Source: RUG11788 sp964578175
GTDB taxonomy: Bacteria; Bacillota_I; Bacilli_A; RF39; UBA660
Direction of reading: 5' to 3'
Assembly: GCA_964578175.1 (NCBI GenBank)
Contig: CAZOBH010000010.1
Location: forward strand, 1 to 41,110
DNA length: 41,110 nt
Shown one piece after another: positions 8,312 to 16,575 of the stretch. Position 1 is the stretch's first letter; each line of letters begins with the position of its first letter. A program made the translations under genes and the position numbers. The notes beneath the pieces were generated by a model. The model worked only from the letters and a program-made list of their open reading frames with translations, was not told the DNA's origin and made no database searches.

Positions 8312-8851
8312 ATGATTATTGCTCAAGTATTTGCAGTAATAGCGTTTATTATTTATTCAATATCATTACAATATAAAGAAAAAGCTACAATACTTAAAAT
8401 TCAAATCATATCTAATGTTTTTTATACTTTAGAATATTTAATGCTTAATGCTTATGCTGGTGTAAATAATAGTTTGTTTGCAATAGTAAGATCATTAGTT
8501 TTTTATACGTGTGATAAGAAAAAAAAGAAATTACCATTTTCAGCACTATTAATATTTCTTCTTATTATTATAGTTTTTGGTATATCATCATATAAAGGTT
8601 TATTTAGTGTTTTACCAGTGTTATGTTCTATAGGATTCTTTATAATATTGTACATAGATAATATGAAACTATATAGGATAATGGCCGTAGTAGCGTCAGT
8701 TTTCTTTATTATTTATAATATTAATGTAGATGCATATATAGGAATAATAGACTCAGTAGTTGAGCTTATTTCAGCTCTTATAGCTATATATAGATTTGAT
8801 ATTAAAAAGAAATCTAAAAAGTTTGGTTATTGGGAATATAATAAGTATTAA
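8312..8851 (+). CDS. YgjV-family inner membrane protein
   Basis: The 179-residue protein is almost entirely hydrophobic, with about six short transmembrane helices and a basic C-terminal tail (KKKSKKFGYW). The pattern matches the Imp-YgjV family. An N-terminal membrane helix leads into a cytoplasmic KEKATILKIQ turn, then a helix ending in LMLNAYAGVNNSLFAIVRS, and regular hydrophobic hairpins follow. The function of YgjV is not established. AAAGGAGAG precedes ATG 8312. Flanking terminators make it a single-gene unit. The family call rests on pattern and length, not on a search. Confidence 0.7.
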   Translation: MIIAQVFAVIAFIIYSISLQYKEKATILKIQIISNVFYTLEYLMLNAYAGVNNSLFAIVRSLVFYTCDKKKKKLPFSALLIFLLIIIVFGISSYKGLFSVLPVLCSIGFFIILYIDNMKLYRIMAVVASVFFIIYNINVDAYIGIIDSVVELISALIAIYRFDIKKKSKKFGYWEYNKY

Positions 8852-8854
8852 AAT

Positions 8855-8879
8855 AAAGATATAGAAATATATCTTTTTT
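8855..8879 (+). terminator. Intrinsic terminator with GAAA tetraloop
   Basis: Nine-bp stem AAAGATATA / TATATCTTT (8855-8863, 8868-8876) closed by GAAA, followed by T. Confidence 0.88.
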
Positions 8880-8892
8880 GTTTAAAAATATT

Positions 8893-8919
8893 TTAGCAAA
8901 TAATATTGACAAGTGCTAA
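8893..8919 (+). promoter_or_regulatory. Upstream CIRCE-like inverted repeat
   Basis: TTAGCAAAT - 9 nt - AAGTGCTAA. The right arm differs from the CIRCE consensus (GAGTGCTAA) at one base; the left arm keeps TTAGCA. The 9-nt spacing is exact. It covers the -35 of the hrcA promoter and is probably a second, weaker HrcA site. Confidence 0.65.
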
Positions 8920-8934
8920 AAAAGTATCTACAAT
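8906..8934 (+). promoter_or_regulatory. Sigma-A promoter of hrcA-grpE-dnaK
   Basis: TTGACA (8906-8911), 17-nt spacer, TACAAT (8929-8934). The expected transcription start, near 8941, falls in the downstream CIRCE element. Confidence 0.9.
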
Positions 8935-8938
8935 GGTA

Positions 8939-8965
8939 TTAGCACTAAAGAATTAGTAGTGCTAG
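8939..8965 (+). promoter_or_regulatory. CIRCE operator (HrcA binding site)
   Basis: TTAGCACTA - 9 nt - TAGTGCTAG, compared with the consensus TTAGCACTC-N9-GAGTGCTAA. The arms pair except at the outermost base. HrcA bound here would block transcription initiation and the start of the leader. The element runs into the hrcA ribosome binding site. Confidence 0.93.
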
Positions 8966-8974
8966 GAGGTAAAT

Positions 8975-9988
8975 ATGCTTACCGATAGACAAAAAGAAAT
9001 ATTAAAAATGATTGTACAAGAATATATTAATTCAGCAAGACCAGTTAGTTCTAACGAAATTTGTGATAAATTAAATTGTTCTAGTGCAACAGTAAGAAAT
9101 GATATGGCAGCTCTAGAAGAACTTGATCTTTTAGAGAAAACTCATACTTCATCTGGAAGAATTCCTTCAGAAGAAGGATATAGATATTATGTAGATCATT
9201 TAATGGAACTTAAGAAAATGAATGGTGAAGATATGCTTAAACTTCAAATTATATTTAATAACAATCAATTACAATTATCTGATTGTGTTAGTGAAAGTTT
9301 AAAATTAATATCTGAAATCACTAATTATGCATCTATGAAACTAGGTAATACATCTCATGATAATACATTAAAAGAAATTAATGTAGTTCCAATTAACGAT
9401 GAAAATTTAACTGTTATTATTGTTACAAATACTGGATATGTAGAACATAAAACTGTATATCTACCTAATGTTAAATTAGATGATGTAAAAAAGACAGTTG
9501 ATTTAATTAATAATATGATAGTTGGTACTCCAATAGATGAAGTAAGTAAAAAACTTGAATTTGAAATTAAACCAATAATTGCTAATTATGTAGATGAACA
9601 CGAAAAACTTTATAATGCATTTTATAGTGTATTTAATAATTTTACTAATCCAAGTAATATAAATATTATGGGAAGAAGTAAATTATTAAAACATAAAGAA
9701 TTTTCAAATATTGATAAAGTAACTGAGTTACTTAATAAATTAGATGATGATAATATGCAAGAATTAGCTAAAACTATTGATGTACATGAAGTAGATGATA
9801 ATAATATTCATATTTATATTGGTAAAGAAAACAATATAGATGAGGATATGACAGTTATTGAAACTAATTATAAAACTGGAACTGAAGAAGGAAAACTTAT
9901 GATTATGGGACCTAAAAGAATGGATTATGATAGAGTAGTTTCACTTCTTGAATACATCAAAGAAAATATTGAAGACAAGGAGAACTGA
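8975..9988 (+). CDS. hrcA: Heat-inducible transcription repressor HrcA
   Basis: Repressor of class I heat-shock genes that binds CIRCE and is kept active by the chaperonin GroE (family knowledge). The 337-residue protein opens with the diagnostic winged-helix domain: LTDRQKEILKMIVQEYINSA, residues 2-21, then ARPVSSNEIC, SSATVRNDMAALEELDLLEKTHTSSGRIPSEEGYR in shortened form (about 36-70), and YYVDHLM. The GAF-like dimerisation domain follows. AGGAGG (8964-8969) is 5 nt before ATG 8975. As first gene after its own operator it is autoregulated. grpE starts 2 nt after its TGA stop. Confidence 0.97.
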   Translation: MLTDRQKEILKMIVQEYINSARPVSSNEICDKLNCSSATVRNDMAALEELDLLEKTHTSSGRIPSEEGYRYYVDHLMELKKMNGEDMLKLQIIFNNNQLQLSDCVSESLKLISEITNYASMKLGNTSHDNTLKEINVVPINDENLTVIIVTNTGYVEHKTVYLPNVKLDDVKKTVDLINNMIVGTPIDEVSKKLEFEIKPIIANYVDEHEKLYNAFYSVFNNFTNPSNINIMGRSKLLKHKEFSNIDKVTELLNKLDDDNMQELAKTIDVHEVDDNNIHIYIGKENNIDEDMTVIETNYKTGTEEGKLMIMGPKRMDYDRVVSLLEYIKENIEDKEN

Positions 9989-9989
9989 T

Positions 9990-10568
9990 ATGGATAAAGT
10001 AAGAGAAAAAATTGAAAAAGAAATAAAGAAAACTGAGCAGAAACAAAAGAAAAATGAAAGTGTATCAGAAAAAAAAGAAACTGATGCAGATATTATTGAC
10101 AGAACAAATGAAAATGAAGAAGTATTAGTTCTTAAAAATACAATAGAAAATCTTGAAGAAAGAATTAAACAAACTCAAGCAGATTTAATAAATTATAGAA
10201 AGAGAAAAGATGAAGAAGTTTCTAATAAGCTTAAATTTGCTAGTCAAGATTTAATATTTGAGATACTTCCAGTACTTGATAATTTTGAAAGAGCCTTAAA
10301 GATGGGAAATAGTGAAGACGAAAAATTAAATAATTTCTTAAAAGGATTTCAATTATCATATGATGCTTTATTAAATACATTAAAAAGTCATGGAGTAGAA
10401 GAAATAGATACAAATTGTGAATTTGATCCGACTATTCATACTGCTATGATGGTTGATAAAGATGAGACTAAAGCAAATAATGCAATACTTGAAGTATTAA
10501 TAAAAGGATATAAATTGAATGGTAGAGTTATTAGACCTGCCTCTGTAAAAGTAAATAAATTAGATTAG
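9990..10568 (+). CDS. grpE: Nucleotide exchange factor GrpE
   Basis: Releases ADP from DnaK. The first 60 residues are highly charged (Lys/Glu) and probably disordered or coiled coil. A long helix (about 45-90) and the compact wing follow, with ASQDLIFEILPVLDNFERAL, GFQLSYDALLNTLKSHGVEEI, and the C-terminal INGRVIRPA-like block (KLNGRVIRPASVKV). The frame is open from 9948 inside hrcA, but AAGGAG (9977-9982) points to ATG 9990, giving 192 residues. Position between hrcA and dnaK is standard. Confidence 0.95.
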   Translation: MDKVREKIEKEIKKTEQKQKKNESVSEKKETDADIIDRTNENEEVLVLKNTIENLEERIKQTQADLINYRKRKDEEVSNKLKFASQDLIFEILPVLDNFERALKMGNSEDEKLNNFLKGFQLSYDALLNTLKSHGVEEIDTNCEFDPTIHTAMMVDKDETKANNAILEVLIKGYKLNGRVIRPASVKVNKLD

Positions 10569-10585
10569 TAAAGGAGATAATTAAA

Positions 10586-12397
10586 ATGAGTAAAATAATA
10601 GGAATTGATTTAGGTACAACAAATAGTTGTGTCGCTGTATTAGAGGGTGGAGAAGCACATGTAATACCAAACCCAGAAGGAAATAGAACAACACCTTCAG
10701 TTGTTGCTTACAAAAATGGAGAAAAAATAGTAGGAGAAGCTGCTAAGAGACAAGCAATTACTAATCCCAACACAGTATCTTCTATTAAAAGATTAATGGG
10801 ATCTAGTAAAAAAGTTGAATTAGAAGGAAAAAAATATACTCCAGAAGAAGTATCAGCAATGATTCTTGGATATTTAAAAGATTATGCTGAAGATTATCTT
10901 GGAGAAAAAGTTACTAAAGCAGTTATTACTGTTCCAGCATATTTTAATGATTCACAAAGACAAGCTACAAAAAATGCTGGTAAGATTGCAGGGCTTGAAG
11001 TAGAAAGAATTATAAATGAACCTACTGCTGCTGCTTTAGCATATGGTCTTGATAAACAAGATGATACACATACAATATTAGTTTATGACTTAGGTGGAGG
11101 AACATTCGATGTTTCAATCCTTGAACTTGGAGATGGAGTATTCGAAGTTAAATCTACTGCCGGAAATAACAAATTAGGTGGAGATGACTTTGATAATCGT
11201 ATAATGGATTGGATGGTTGAAGAGTTCAAAAAAGAAAATAAAGTTGATTTAAGTAAAGATAAAATGGCAATGCAAAGATTAAAAGAAGTTGCCGAAAAAG
11301 CTAAGAAAGATTTATCTGGAATGACATCTACTCAAATCTCAGCACCATTTATTTCTCAAGGAGAAGATGGACCTCTTCATTTAGATATGACATTAACTCG
11401 TGCTAAATTTGAAGATTTAATTGGAGATTTAGTAGAATCTACATTAGGACCAGTTAAACAAGCTATAAAAGACGCTAAAATTAAAAAAGATGATATTAGT
11501 AAAGTATTATTAGTTGGTGGATCAACTCGTATACCAATGGTACAAGAATTAATTAAGAAAGAATTAGGAAAAGAACCTTCACGTGAAGTTAACCCAGATG
11601 AAGTTGTTGCTATGGGAGCATCTATTCAAGGTGGAGTTTTAACTGGTGAAGTAAATGATATCGTTCTTCTTGATGTTACACCATTATCACTTGGACTTGA
11701 AACATTAGGTGGAGTTATGACTGTATTAATTGAAAAGAATACTACAATTCCAACAAGTAAGAAACAAATATTCTCAACAGCAGCAGATAACCAACCAGCA
11801 GTTGATATTCACGTATTACAAGGTGAAAGACCAATGGCAGCTGATAATAAAACATTAGGAAACTTCCAATTAACAGGAATTCCAGCAGCTCCAAGAGGAG
11901 TACCACAAATCGAAGTTACATTTGATATCGACGCTAATGGTATCGTTAATGTTAAAGCAAAAGACTTAGGAACAAATAAAGAACAAGCAATTACAATTAC
12001 AGCTACTACAAACTTAAGTGATGAAGAAATCGAAAGAATGACTAAGGAAGCTGAAGAAAATAAAGAAAAAGATGAAAAACGTAAAGAAGAAGCTGAAACT
12101 AGAAATGAAGCTGAACAATTAGTATTCCAAACTGAAAAATCTATAAAAGATTTAGGAGATAAGATTACTGATAAAGAAAAAGAAGAAGCTGAAGAATTAA
12201 TTAAAGATCTTAAAGATGCTCTTGATAAGAATGATATTGATGAAATAAAAGAAAAGAAAGAAAAACTTCAAGAAAAAGCTATGGCTTTAGCAACAAAAGT
12301 ATATGAAAACATTCAAAAAGAACAACAAGAAAACAATTCTAGTGATGATGATAAAAAAGATGATAATGTAAAAGACGCTGATTTTGAAGAAGAATAA
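10586..12397 (+). CDS. dnaK: Hsp70 chaperone DnaK
   Basis: ATP-dependent chaperone. The 603 residues show the whole family. IGIDLGTTNSCVAV (about 5-18) is the phosphate-1 loop, IINEPTAAALAYGLDK the connect region, YDLGGGTFDVSIL phosphate-2 and VLLVGGSTRIPMVQ the adenosine motif. The substrate-binding beta domain and the Lys/Glu-rich helical lid follow, and the acidic end DADFEEE resembles the usual C-terminus. AAAGGAGA precedes ATG 10586. Codon use leans toward more C-ending codons than in neighbours, as expected of an abundant protein. Controlled through CIRCE upstream of hrcA. Confidence 0.98.
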   Translation: MSKIIGIDLGTTNSCVAVLEGGEAHVIPNPEGNRTTPSVVAYKNGEKIVGEAAKRQAITNPNTVSSIKRLMGSSKKVELEGKKYTPEEVSAMILGYLKDYAEDYLGEKVTKAVITVPAYFNDSQRQATKNAGKIAGLEVERIINEPTAAALAYGLDKQDDTHTILVYDLGGGTFDVSILELGDGVFEVKSTAGNNKLGGDDFDNRIMDWMVEEFKKENKVDLSKDKMAMQRLKEVAEKAKKDLSGMTSTQISAPFISQGEDGPLHLDMTLTRAKFEDLIGDLVESTLGPVKQAIKDAKIKKDDISKVLLVGGSTRIPMVQELIKKELGKEPSREVNPDEVVAMGASIQGGVLTGEVNDIVLLDVTPLSLGLETLGGVMTVLIEKNTTIPTSKKQIFSTAADNQPAVDIHVLQGERPMAADNKTLGNFQLTGIPAAPRGVPQIEVTFDIDANGIVNVKAKDLGTNKEQAITITATTNLSDEEIERMTKEAEENKEKDEKRKEEAETRNEAEQLVFQTEKSIKDLGDKITDKEKEEAEELIKDLKDALDKNDIDEIKEKKEKLQEKAMALATKVYENIQKEQQENNSSDDDKKDDNVKDADFEEE

Positions 12398-12401
12398 TTG
12401 A

Positions 12402-12433
12402 TTTAAAGTTCTAGTAAAAACTAGAACTTTAAA
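12402..12433 (+). other. Perfect 13-bp hairpin without T-tract between dnaK and pepF
   Basis: TTTAAAGTTCTAG (12402-12414) and CTAGAACTTTAAA (12421-12433) pair perfectly around a 6-nt loop. CTCTGTATG follows, so it is not a normal intrinsic terminator. It may protect the 3' end of hrcA-grpE-dnaK mRNA or mark a processing site. Confidence 0.7.
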
Positions 12434-12453
12434 CTCTGTATGAAAGGAATTTT

Positions 12454-14244
12454 ATGGAAAAGTATAAAAATAGAAAAGAAGTACCTGAAAAATATAAATG
12501 GGATTTAACAAGTTTTTATAAAAATGAAGATGATTTTAATAAAGAATATGAAAAAGCTAAATCTGATGTAGAAAAAATAAAAGAATATGTAGGATGTACT
12601 AAAGATGATAAAAAACTATTAGAATTCTTAAATTTTGATTATAGATTAGTAGCTACATTAGAAAATTTATATATTTATTCATATCTTATTAATGATCAAG
12701 AACTTGGTAATTCTAAATCAATTGAAAGAAAAGCAAAAACTGAAAAGTTACTTGCTATATATGGAACAAATGTAAGTTTCTTTAATCCAGAGTTACTACA
12801 ATTAAGTGAAGATAAATATAAAAAATTATTTAATAACATAGGTCTATTAGAATATAAAGCGGATCTAGATGATATTTATCGTGAAAAAGAACATATTTTA
12901 TCTGAAAAAGAAGAGATAATCATCAATGAATTAACTTCTGCAATGGATCATTATGATGATATGTCTTCAACTATGTTAAATAGTGAACATAATTATGGAT
13001 ATATTGAAATAGATGGTAAAGAAGAAATGATTACATCTACAAATTATTCTAAAATTATGCAAAATGATAATAGAGAAGTAAGAAAGAATGCTAGAGAAAA
13101 ATATTATGGAATGGTAGATCAATACGGAGCAAGTTCTGCACAATTTCTTGATTCATATGTTAAATCACGTTCAACTGTATGTAGACTTAAAAAATATGAA
13201 GATTCATTTTCAGCTAAAAGATTTGGTCTTAATATGCCAATATCTGCTTATAATGCTTTAGTTACAACTGTTGAAGATAATGTTAAATCATATCAAAGAT
13301 ATTTAAAATTACTTAAAAAATCTAAAAAATTAGATAAATTATATCAATATGATTTAGGAATACATTTAAATGACTCAAATAAAGAATATAGTATTGAAGA
13401 TGCTCAAGAATTATGTTTAAAAGCAATTGAACCATTAGGTGAAGATTATTTAAAACATTTTAAGAAAATATTTGATAATAGATATATAGATTATGCTCAA
13501 TATAAAGGTAAATGTTCAGGTGGATATTCTTTTGCACCTCTTGATAATGATTCAAGAATATTAATGAGTTATAACTATGATTTAAACTCAGTTTCAACTA
13601 TTATCCATGAAGGTGGACATAATGTTCATCACCAATATCTAAAAGAAAGTAATCCTCTTCAATATCGTGAAGTTCCATCATTAGTTGCAGAAGTTGCAAG
13701 TCTTACTAATGAATGTTTACTTTCATCTTACTTAGCTAAGAATGGAACAAATAAAGAAGAAAAACTTTCAGGATTATCTAATATAATTGGAGTTATTAAT
13801 TCTAATTTGTTTGGAGCTGTTCGTGAAGGTAAAATGGAAGAAGAATTTTATAAATTTGTTGATGAAGGTAATACTATTACTAAAGATTATATGGATAAAT
13901 TAACTATTGATTCATTTAAAAAGTATTATGGTAATGAAGTTGAATTAGATAATTTATCTGGTGCATCATGGATGAGAAGAAGTCATTATTTTATGTTCTT
14001 CTACTTATATGCTTATTCATTTAGTATTTCTATTGCATCATACGTTGCATCTGAAATATTAAAAGGAAATAAAGATATGTTAGATAAATACTTAGAATTC
14101 TTAAAGACTGGATCTAATTTATATCCAACAGATATATTTAAAGTACTTGGAGTTGATATTACTGATAAAAAAGTATATGAAAGTGCTATTAAATACTATA
14201 ATGATTTATTAGATGAATATGAAAAAATATCAAAGGAGGATTAG
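12454..14244 (+). CDS. pepF: Oligoendopeptidase F (M3B family)
   Basis: Cytoplasmic zinc metallopeptidase that cuts peptides of roughly 7-17 residues. The HEGGH motif is at residues 385-389 (two zinc-binding His, catalytic E386). The third ligand is E413 in SLVAEVASLTNE. Residues 1-380 form the helical oligopeptidase cap; W-M-R-R-S-H near 510 and the YAYSFSISIASYVA block are typical of PepF. At 596 residues it is full length. AAAGGA precedes ATG 12454. It lies between dnaK and dnaJ, and dnaJ follows after 3 nt, so it is probably co-expressed with the chaperones. Confidence 0.93.
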   Translation: MEKYKNRKEVPEKYKWDLTSFYKNEDDFNKEYEKAKSDVEKIKEYVGCTKDDKKLLEFLNFDYRLVATLENLYIYSYLINDQELGNSKSIERKAKTEKLLAIYGTNVSFFNPELLQLSEDKYKKLFNNIGLLEYKADLDDIYREKEHILSEKEEIIINELTSAMDHYDDMSSTMLNSEHNYGYIEIDGKEEMITSTNYSKIMQNDNREVRKNAREKYYGMVDQYGASSAQFLDSYVKSRSTVCRLKKYEDSFSAKRFGLNMPISAYNALVTTVEDNVKSYQRYLKLLKKSKKLDKLYQYDLGIHLNDSNKEYSIEDAQELCLKAIEPLGEDYLKHFKKIFDNRYIDYAQYKGKCSGGYSFAPLDNDSRILMSYNYDLNSVSTIIHEGGHNVHHQYLKESNPLQYREVPSLVAEVASLTNECLLSSYLAKNGTNKEEKLSGLSNIIGVINSNLFGAVREGKMEEEFYKFVDEGNTITKDYMDKLTIDSFKKYYGNEVELDNLSGASWMRRSHYFMFFYLYAYSFSISIASYVASEILKGNKDMLDKYLEFLKTGSNLYPTDIFKVLGVDITDKKVYESAIKYYNDLLDEYEKISKED

Positions 14245-14247
14245 GCT

Positions 14248-15363
14248 ATGAAAAAAGACTACTATGAAGTTTTAGGAGTTAGTAAAGATGCATCTGATGC
14301 TGAAATAAAAAGTGCTTTTAGAAAGTTAGCTAAAAAATATCACCCAGATGTATCAAAAGAACCAGATGCTGCTGAAAAGTTTAAAGAAGTTCAAGAAGCA
14401 TATGCTGTTTTATCTGATCCTAATAAACGTAAACAATATGATCAATTTGGTTCAGCTGCCTTTGATGGTTCAGGATTTGGTGGAGCATCAGGATTCTCTG
14501 GATTTAATGCTCAAGACTTTGACTTTAGTGATATATTTGATAATATTTTTGGAAATAGTTTTGGATTTGGTTCTAGCGGACGTGGTAGAACTAGAAGTGA
14601 AAGAGGAGCCGATAGACTTATTAATATTGAATTAGATTTTGAAGAAGCTGTATTTGGTACTGAAAAGAAAATCAATTTAGATGTTGTTGTTGAATGTACT
14701 GATTGTGATGGAAAAGGTGGAACAGGTGAAGAGACTTGTAGTAAGTGTCATGGTTCTGGAACAGTAACAGTTCAACAAAGAAGTTTATTTGGTAATTTTA
14801 TGTCTAGAACAACTTGTGATGAATGTAATGGAACTGGTAAAACATTTAAAAAGAAATGTTCTCATTGTCATGGAACAGGACATGTAGTTGAAAACAAAAA
14901 TTTAAATGTTACAATACCAGCTGGTGTTGATACAGGAAATAGATTAAGACTTCATGGTAAAGGAGAAGCAGGATCTAATGGTGGAGAACCTGGTGATTTA
15001 TATCTTGAATTTGAAGTTAAACCACATAGGTTTTATAAAAGAGATAATGATGATATATATCTAAAAGTTCCATTAACAATATCTGAAGCAGCTCTAGGTT
15101 GTAAGAAAATTATTCCTACTTTATATGGTAACATTAAACTAAATGTGCCTAGTGGAACTAATAGTGGAGATAAACAAAGAGTTAAAGAAAAAGGTATAAA
15201 AAATGAAACAAATAAACATAAAGGAGATATGTATGTAATATTTGATGTTCAAGCACCTGATAGTTTAACTAGAGAACAAAAGAAGATATTAGAAAAACTT
15301 AATGAAACAGATCTAGAAAACAATGAAATAAGAATATTTAATAAATTTGTTAAAGAGAACTAG
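14248..15363 (+). CDS. dnaJ: Hsp40 co-chaperone DnaJ
   Basis: Delivers substrates to DnaK and stimulates its ATPase. The J domain (residues 4-68) has H32-P33-D34. A Gly/Phe-rich linker (about 73-115) follows, then the zinc domain with four CxxCxGxG-type repeats (CTDCDGKG, CSKCHGSG, CDECNGTG, CSHCHGTG). The two substrate-binding beta domains complete it. At 371 residues it is a canonical type I DnaJ. AAGGAGG lies inside the end of pepF, 3 nt separate the genes, and the stop codon is inside the terminator hairpin. Confidence 0.97.
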   Translation: MKKDYYEVLGVSKDASDAEIKSAFRKLAKKYHPDVSKEPDAAEKFKEVQEAYAVLSDPNKRKQYDQFGSAAFDGSGFGGASGFSGFNAQDFDFSDIFDNIFGNSFGFGSSGRGRTRSERGADRLINIELDFEEAVFGTEKKINLDVVVECTDCDGKGGTGEETCSKCHGSGTVTVQQRSLFGNFMSRTTCDECNGTGKTFKKKCSHCHGTGHVVENKNLNVTIPAGVDTGNRLRLHGKGEAGSNGGEPGDLYLEFEVKPHRFYKRDNDDIYLKVPLTISEAALGCKKIIPTLYGNIKLNVPSGTNSGDKQRVKEKGIKNETNKHKGDMYVIFDVQAPDSLTREQKKILEKLNETDLENNEIRIFNKFVKEN

Positions 15364-15380
15364 TAATAGTTCTTTTTTTT
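15356..15380 (+). terminator. Intrinsic terminator with GTAA tetraloop
   Basis: Stem AGAACTA / TAGTTCT (15356-15362, 15367-15373), GNRA-type loop, eight T. It overlaps the dnaJ stop codon and ends the heat-shock operon. Confidence 0.92.
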
Positions 15381-15387
15381 GATAAAA

Positions 15388-15393
15388 TATAAT
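15388..15393 (+). promoter_or_regulatory. Possible -10 box before the small gene at 15423
   Basis: TATAAT 15 nt after the start of the terminator T-tract. No convincing -35. Confidence 0.35.
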
Positions 15394-15422
15394 TAGATAA
15401 TAGATAAAGGATGAGTAATAAT

Positions 15423-15647
15423 ATGTATGAGTTATGGGCAAAAAAAAGAGCTGTTAATGGAAAAGGATTTCCCTATGAATTTATATTGTCTTTTGAAAAT
15501 AAAGACTTTCAATATAGTGCTATAGATAAATTAGATCCTAGTATATATAAAGAAGCAATGATTATTGATGAAAATCATTCTTGTATGTTATATCGCGAAT
15601 TTCCAGATGTTAAAGTATTAAAGATAGGACCAAAGAGAAATAATTAA
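15423..15647 (+). CDS. Small conserved-looking hypothetical protein
   Basis: 74 residues starting MYELWAKKRAVNGKGFPYEF. The protein is compact and soluble, mixed alpha/beta in pattern, with a basic C-terminus (KIGPKRNN) and a single Cys. No family can be named with certainty. An in-frame ATG at 15411 would add four residues, but AAAGG (15406-15410) directly abuts that codon, so 15423 is preferred; the spacing of 12 nt is long, so the start is uncertain. It lies between the dnaJ terminator and xerD with no terminator before xerD. Confidence 0.6.
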   Translation: MYELWAKKRAVNGKGFPYEFILSFENKDFQYSAIDKLDPSIYKEAMIIDENHSCMLYREFPDVKVLKIGPKRNN

Positions 15648-15654
15648 TTTTTTT

Positions 15655-15663
15655 TGATATAAT
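15655..15663 (+). promoter_or_regulatory. Possible extended -10 upstream of xerD
   Basis: TGA-TATAAT directly after a run of eight T. The leader would be only about 10 nt. No -35 is seen. Confidence 0.4.
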
Positions 15664-15678
15664 AATATTGGTGATATG

Positions 15679-16566
15679 ATGAAAAAAGATATTGAAGATT
15701 TTATAAACTATATTATTTTTGAAAAAAGATTAAGTAAAAACACTAGTTCTGCTTATAATAGAGATCTTAATAAATATAGAGAATTTTTAAATAGTAGAAA
15801 TATATATGAATCTAAAGATATTAGTAAAAGTGATATAGAAAAATATATTGAAGAACTTTATAAAGAACATGAAGAGATTACATCAATTGCTAGAAAGTTA
15901 ACTACTATTAAATCATTTCACAATTATATGTTTCAAACTAAAAAAATAGATATTAATGTAGCTGAAACAATAGAAAGACCTAAATTAAGAAAAAAATTAC
16001 CTAATGTATTATCAGTTGAAGAAGTAGATAAATTACTTGATATTCAAGGTGATAGCGTGTTTGACTATCGTAATAAATCTATGCTAGAATTGATGTATGC
16101 ATCTGGTCTTAGAGTATCAGAATTATTAGATTTAAAGATAGGGGATATAGATATTTTAAATTGTGTTGTTAGGGTTGTTGGAAAAGGTAGTAAAGAAAGA
16201 ATTATTCCAATAGGTGATTATACAATTGAATCGCTAAATAAATATCTAGATATTCGTGGATCACTTTTAAAAAATAGAACTTGTGAATATCTTTATTTAA
16301 ATAAAAATGGTACTAGATTATCTAGATTTAGTTTCTTTAAAATAATTAAAAAATTATTAAGAGAAAAAGGAATTAATAAAGATATTTCACCACATACCTT
16401 AAGACATAGTTTTGCTACTCATATGCTAAACTATGGTGCAGATTTGAGAAGTATACAAGAATTATTAGGTCATTCTGATATAGCAACTACTAAAATATAT
16501 ACACATATATCAGATAATAAAATTAAAGATGAATATATTGAATATCATCCTAGAAGTACTAAATAA
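15679..16566 (+). CDS. xerD: Site-specific tyrosine recombinase XerD
   Basis: Resolves chromosome dimers at dif together with XerC. The N-terminal SAM-like DNA-binding domain (about 1-95) is followed by the catalytic domain with the full set of residues: R145 (ASGLRVSELL), K169 (VGKGSKERIIP), H239 and R242 (SPHTLRHSFATHML), H265 (LLGHSDIATT) and the nucleophile Y274 (KIYTH). At 295 residues it is the usual Xer length. GGTGA (15670-15674) favours ATG 15679 over the adjacent ATG 15676. A following deoB is the Bacillus xerD (ripX)-drm order, which argues for XerD rather than XerC or an integrase. Confidence 0.92.
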   Translation: MKKDIEDFINYIIFEKRLSKNTSSAYNRDLNKYREFLNSRNIYESKDISKSDIEKYIEELYKEHEEITSIARKLTTIKSFHNYMFQTKKIDINVAETIERPKLRKKLPNVLSVEEVDKLLDIQGDSVFDYRNKSMLELMYASGLRVSELLDLKIGDIDILNCVVRVVGKGSKERIIPIGDYTIESLNKYLDIRGSLLKNRTCEYLYLNKNGTRLSRFSFFKIIKKLLREKGINKDISPHTLRHSFATHMLNYGADLRSIQELLGHSDIATTKIYTHISDNKIKDEYIEYHPRSTK

Positions 16567-16575
16567 GGAGTTTAT

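Noticed and set aside
12402..12433. The hairpin after dnaK considered as an intrinsic terminator
   Set aside because: No T run follows the stem, unlike every other terminator in the window.
14348..14635. A 95-codon open frame inside dnaJ
   Set aside because: It is a shifted frame over the J-domain and Gly/Phe region of a certain gene, with no ribosome binding site.
15679..16566. XerD considered as a phage or element integrase
   Set aside because: The protein has Xer length and residues, its neighbour is deoB as in Bacillus, and no attachment-site repeats or other mobile genes are nearby.
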